From Alphaproteobacteria bacterium (GTDB lineage: Bacteria; Pseudomonadota; Alphaproteobacteria; Micropepsales; Micropepsaceae): DNA of 5,301 nt. Where the stretch lies: NCBI GenBank assembly GCA_017307315.1, contig JAFKFF010000152.1:1-5301 (forward strand). Direction: 5' to 3'. The notes beneath the pieces were generated by a model. That model searched no databases, was not told the origin of the DNA, and worked only from the letters and a program-made list of their open reading frames with translations. This document shows positions 4,911-5,301 of this stretch, one piece after another (the stretch's first letter is position 1; every line of letters begins with the position of its first letter). Position numbers and translations under genes: made by a program.

Positions 4911-5301
4911 CGATAATTCTGCAGCGACTGGCGCATGAAGCGAAGGTCGTAGGCTTTGGTCACGTCCAGACCCTTGGGATAGATGCCGACGCCTTGCATG
5001 GTCTGGTAGAATTCGCGCCAGCGCTTGTCGGTCATCGCGCCCATGCCGAAGGCCCCCGTGTCGCCGCCCGTCACGAGGTCATAGCGTTTCATCTTGTCCC
5101 GCGCCTGGGCGAGGATGGCGTCGGTCATGTCGGGATTGTCGCGCTTGATCAGCGCGTTGGCGGGCGCCGGATCCTTGTTCAGATAATCGTGCCAGCCGTC
5201 GCGGCTGGCGTCATAGAAGGCCTGCACCGCCTTGGGATTGGTGTCGATCCATTTCTGCGGCACCAGCACCATGTTGGCGTAGCCGGGATAGCCGTAGTCG
5301 G
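4907..5301 (-). CDS. NitT/TauT-type ABC transporter substrate-binding protein (C-terminal part, gene runs off the window)
   Basis: This is the periplasmic solute-binding component of an ABC importer. Only the last 130 or so residues are visible. The frame stays open through the right edge (residues DYGYPGYAN precede the first internal Met at 5272), so the N-terminus and signal peptide lie outside the window. The visible part resembles the C-terminal lobe of NMT1/THI5-like (SsuA/ThiY/TauA-type) binding proteins: a GYPGYAN stretch followed by LVPQKWIDTNPKAVQAFYDA, the usual 'secondary start' strand and helix, then an alternating helical region ending in GAMTDKRWREFYQTM and GIYPKGLDVTKAYDL near the C-terminus. 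The stop overlaps the ATPase start by four bases (ATGA), which places it first in a coupled operon with ATPase and permease. The ligand cannot be read from this fragment. Sulfonates, nitrate/cyanate or pyrimidine (thiamine) precursors are all handled by relatives, and the sulfite-reductase genes downstream only hint at sulfur. Confidence 0.85.
   Translation of the reverse strand, partial: DYGYPGYANMVLVPQKWIDTNPKAVQAFYDASRDGWHDYLNKDPAPANALIKRDNPDMTDAILAQARDKMKRYDLVTGGDTGAFGMGAMTDKRWREFYQTMQGVGIYPKGLDVTKAYDLRFMRQSLQNYR

Noticed and set aside
1..5301. CRISPR array, tRNA or rRNA gene, insertion sequence, or phage element
   Set aside because: No regularly spaced repeats, tRNA-like cloverleaf, transposase or integrase frame, or terminal repeats were seen on either strand by reading.

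Overview
The window is GC-rich, densely coded, and carries every convincing gene on the minus strand. It looks like chromosomal DNA from an alphaproteobacterium. The main reason is the block DUF2849 – sulfite reductase hemoprotein – DUF934, together with a hemoprotein that starts MYRYDEFD; both are typical of alphaproteobacterial sulfate-assimilation loci. The genus cannot be read from the sequence.

In the direction of transcription (right to left) the layout is as follows. (1) Positions 5301-3406 hold a NitT/TauT-type ABC importer: the C-terminal part of a substrate-binding protein cut by the window edge, then the ATPase, then the inner-membrane permease. The two junctions are 4-base ATGA overlaps, so this is one translationally coupled operon. 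(2) Positions 3405-3315 are a short, strikingly AT-rich gap (about 30% GC by hand count over 3321-3410). It holds a perfect 8-base inverted repeat and a weak promoter-like pair just before the next gene. (3) Positions 3314-862 hold a three-gene sulfite-reduction unit: DUF2849 protein, CysI-type siroheme/4Fe-4S hemoprotein, and DUF934 protein, with overlaps of 8 and 20 bases. (4) Positions 861-757 are a 105-base gap with a small hairpin and two palindromes. (5) Positions 756-133 encode a secreted LTxxQ (Spy/CpxP-like) periplasmic protein. (6) Positions 132-1 are mostly non-coding, perhaps with the first codons of another minus-strand gene at the left edge.

Functionally, the hemoprotein would reduce sulfite to sulfide for cysteine synthesis, with the two small DUF proteins as conserved but uncharacterised partners. 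No flavoprotein subunit (CysJ) is present, so electrons probably come from ferredoxin or an unknown donor. The importer lies immediately upstream on the same strand. A role in bringing in a sulfur source such as a sulfonate is attractive but unproven, because its family also transports nitrate and pyrimidine/thiamine precursors. The usual alphaproteobacterial neighbours of this unit, cysG upstream and cysH downstream, are absent here.

I do not see a clearly novel system. The most interesting points are the rearranged context of the sulfite-reductase unit, the operator-like dyad before it, and the importer of unknown substrate beside it.
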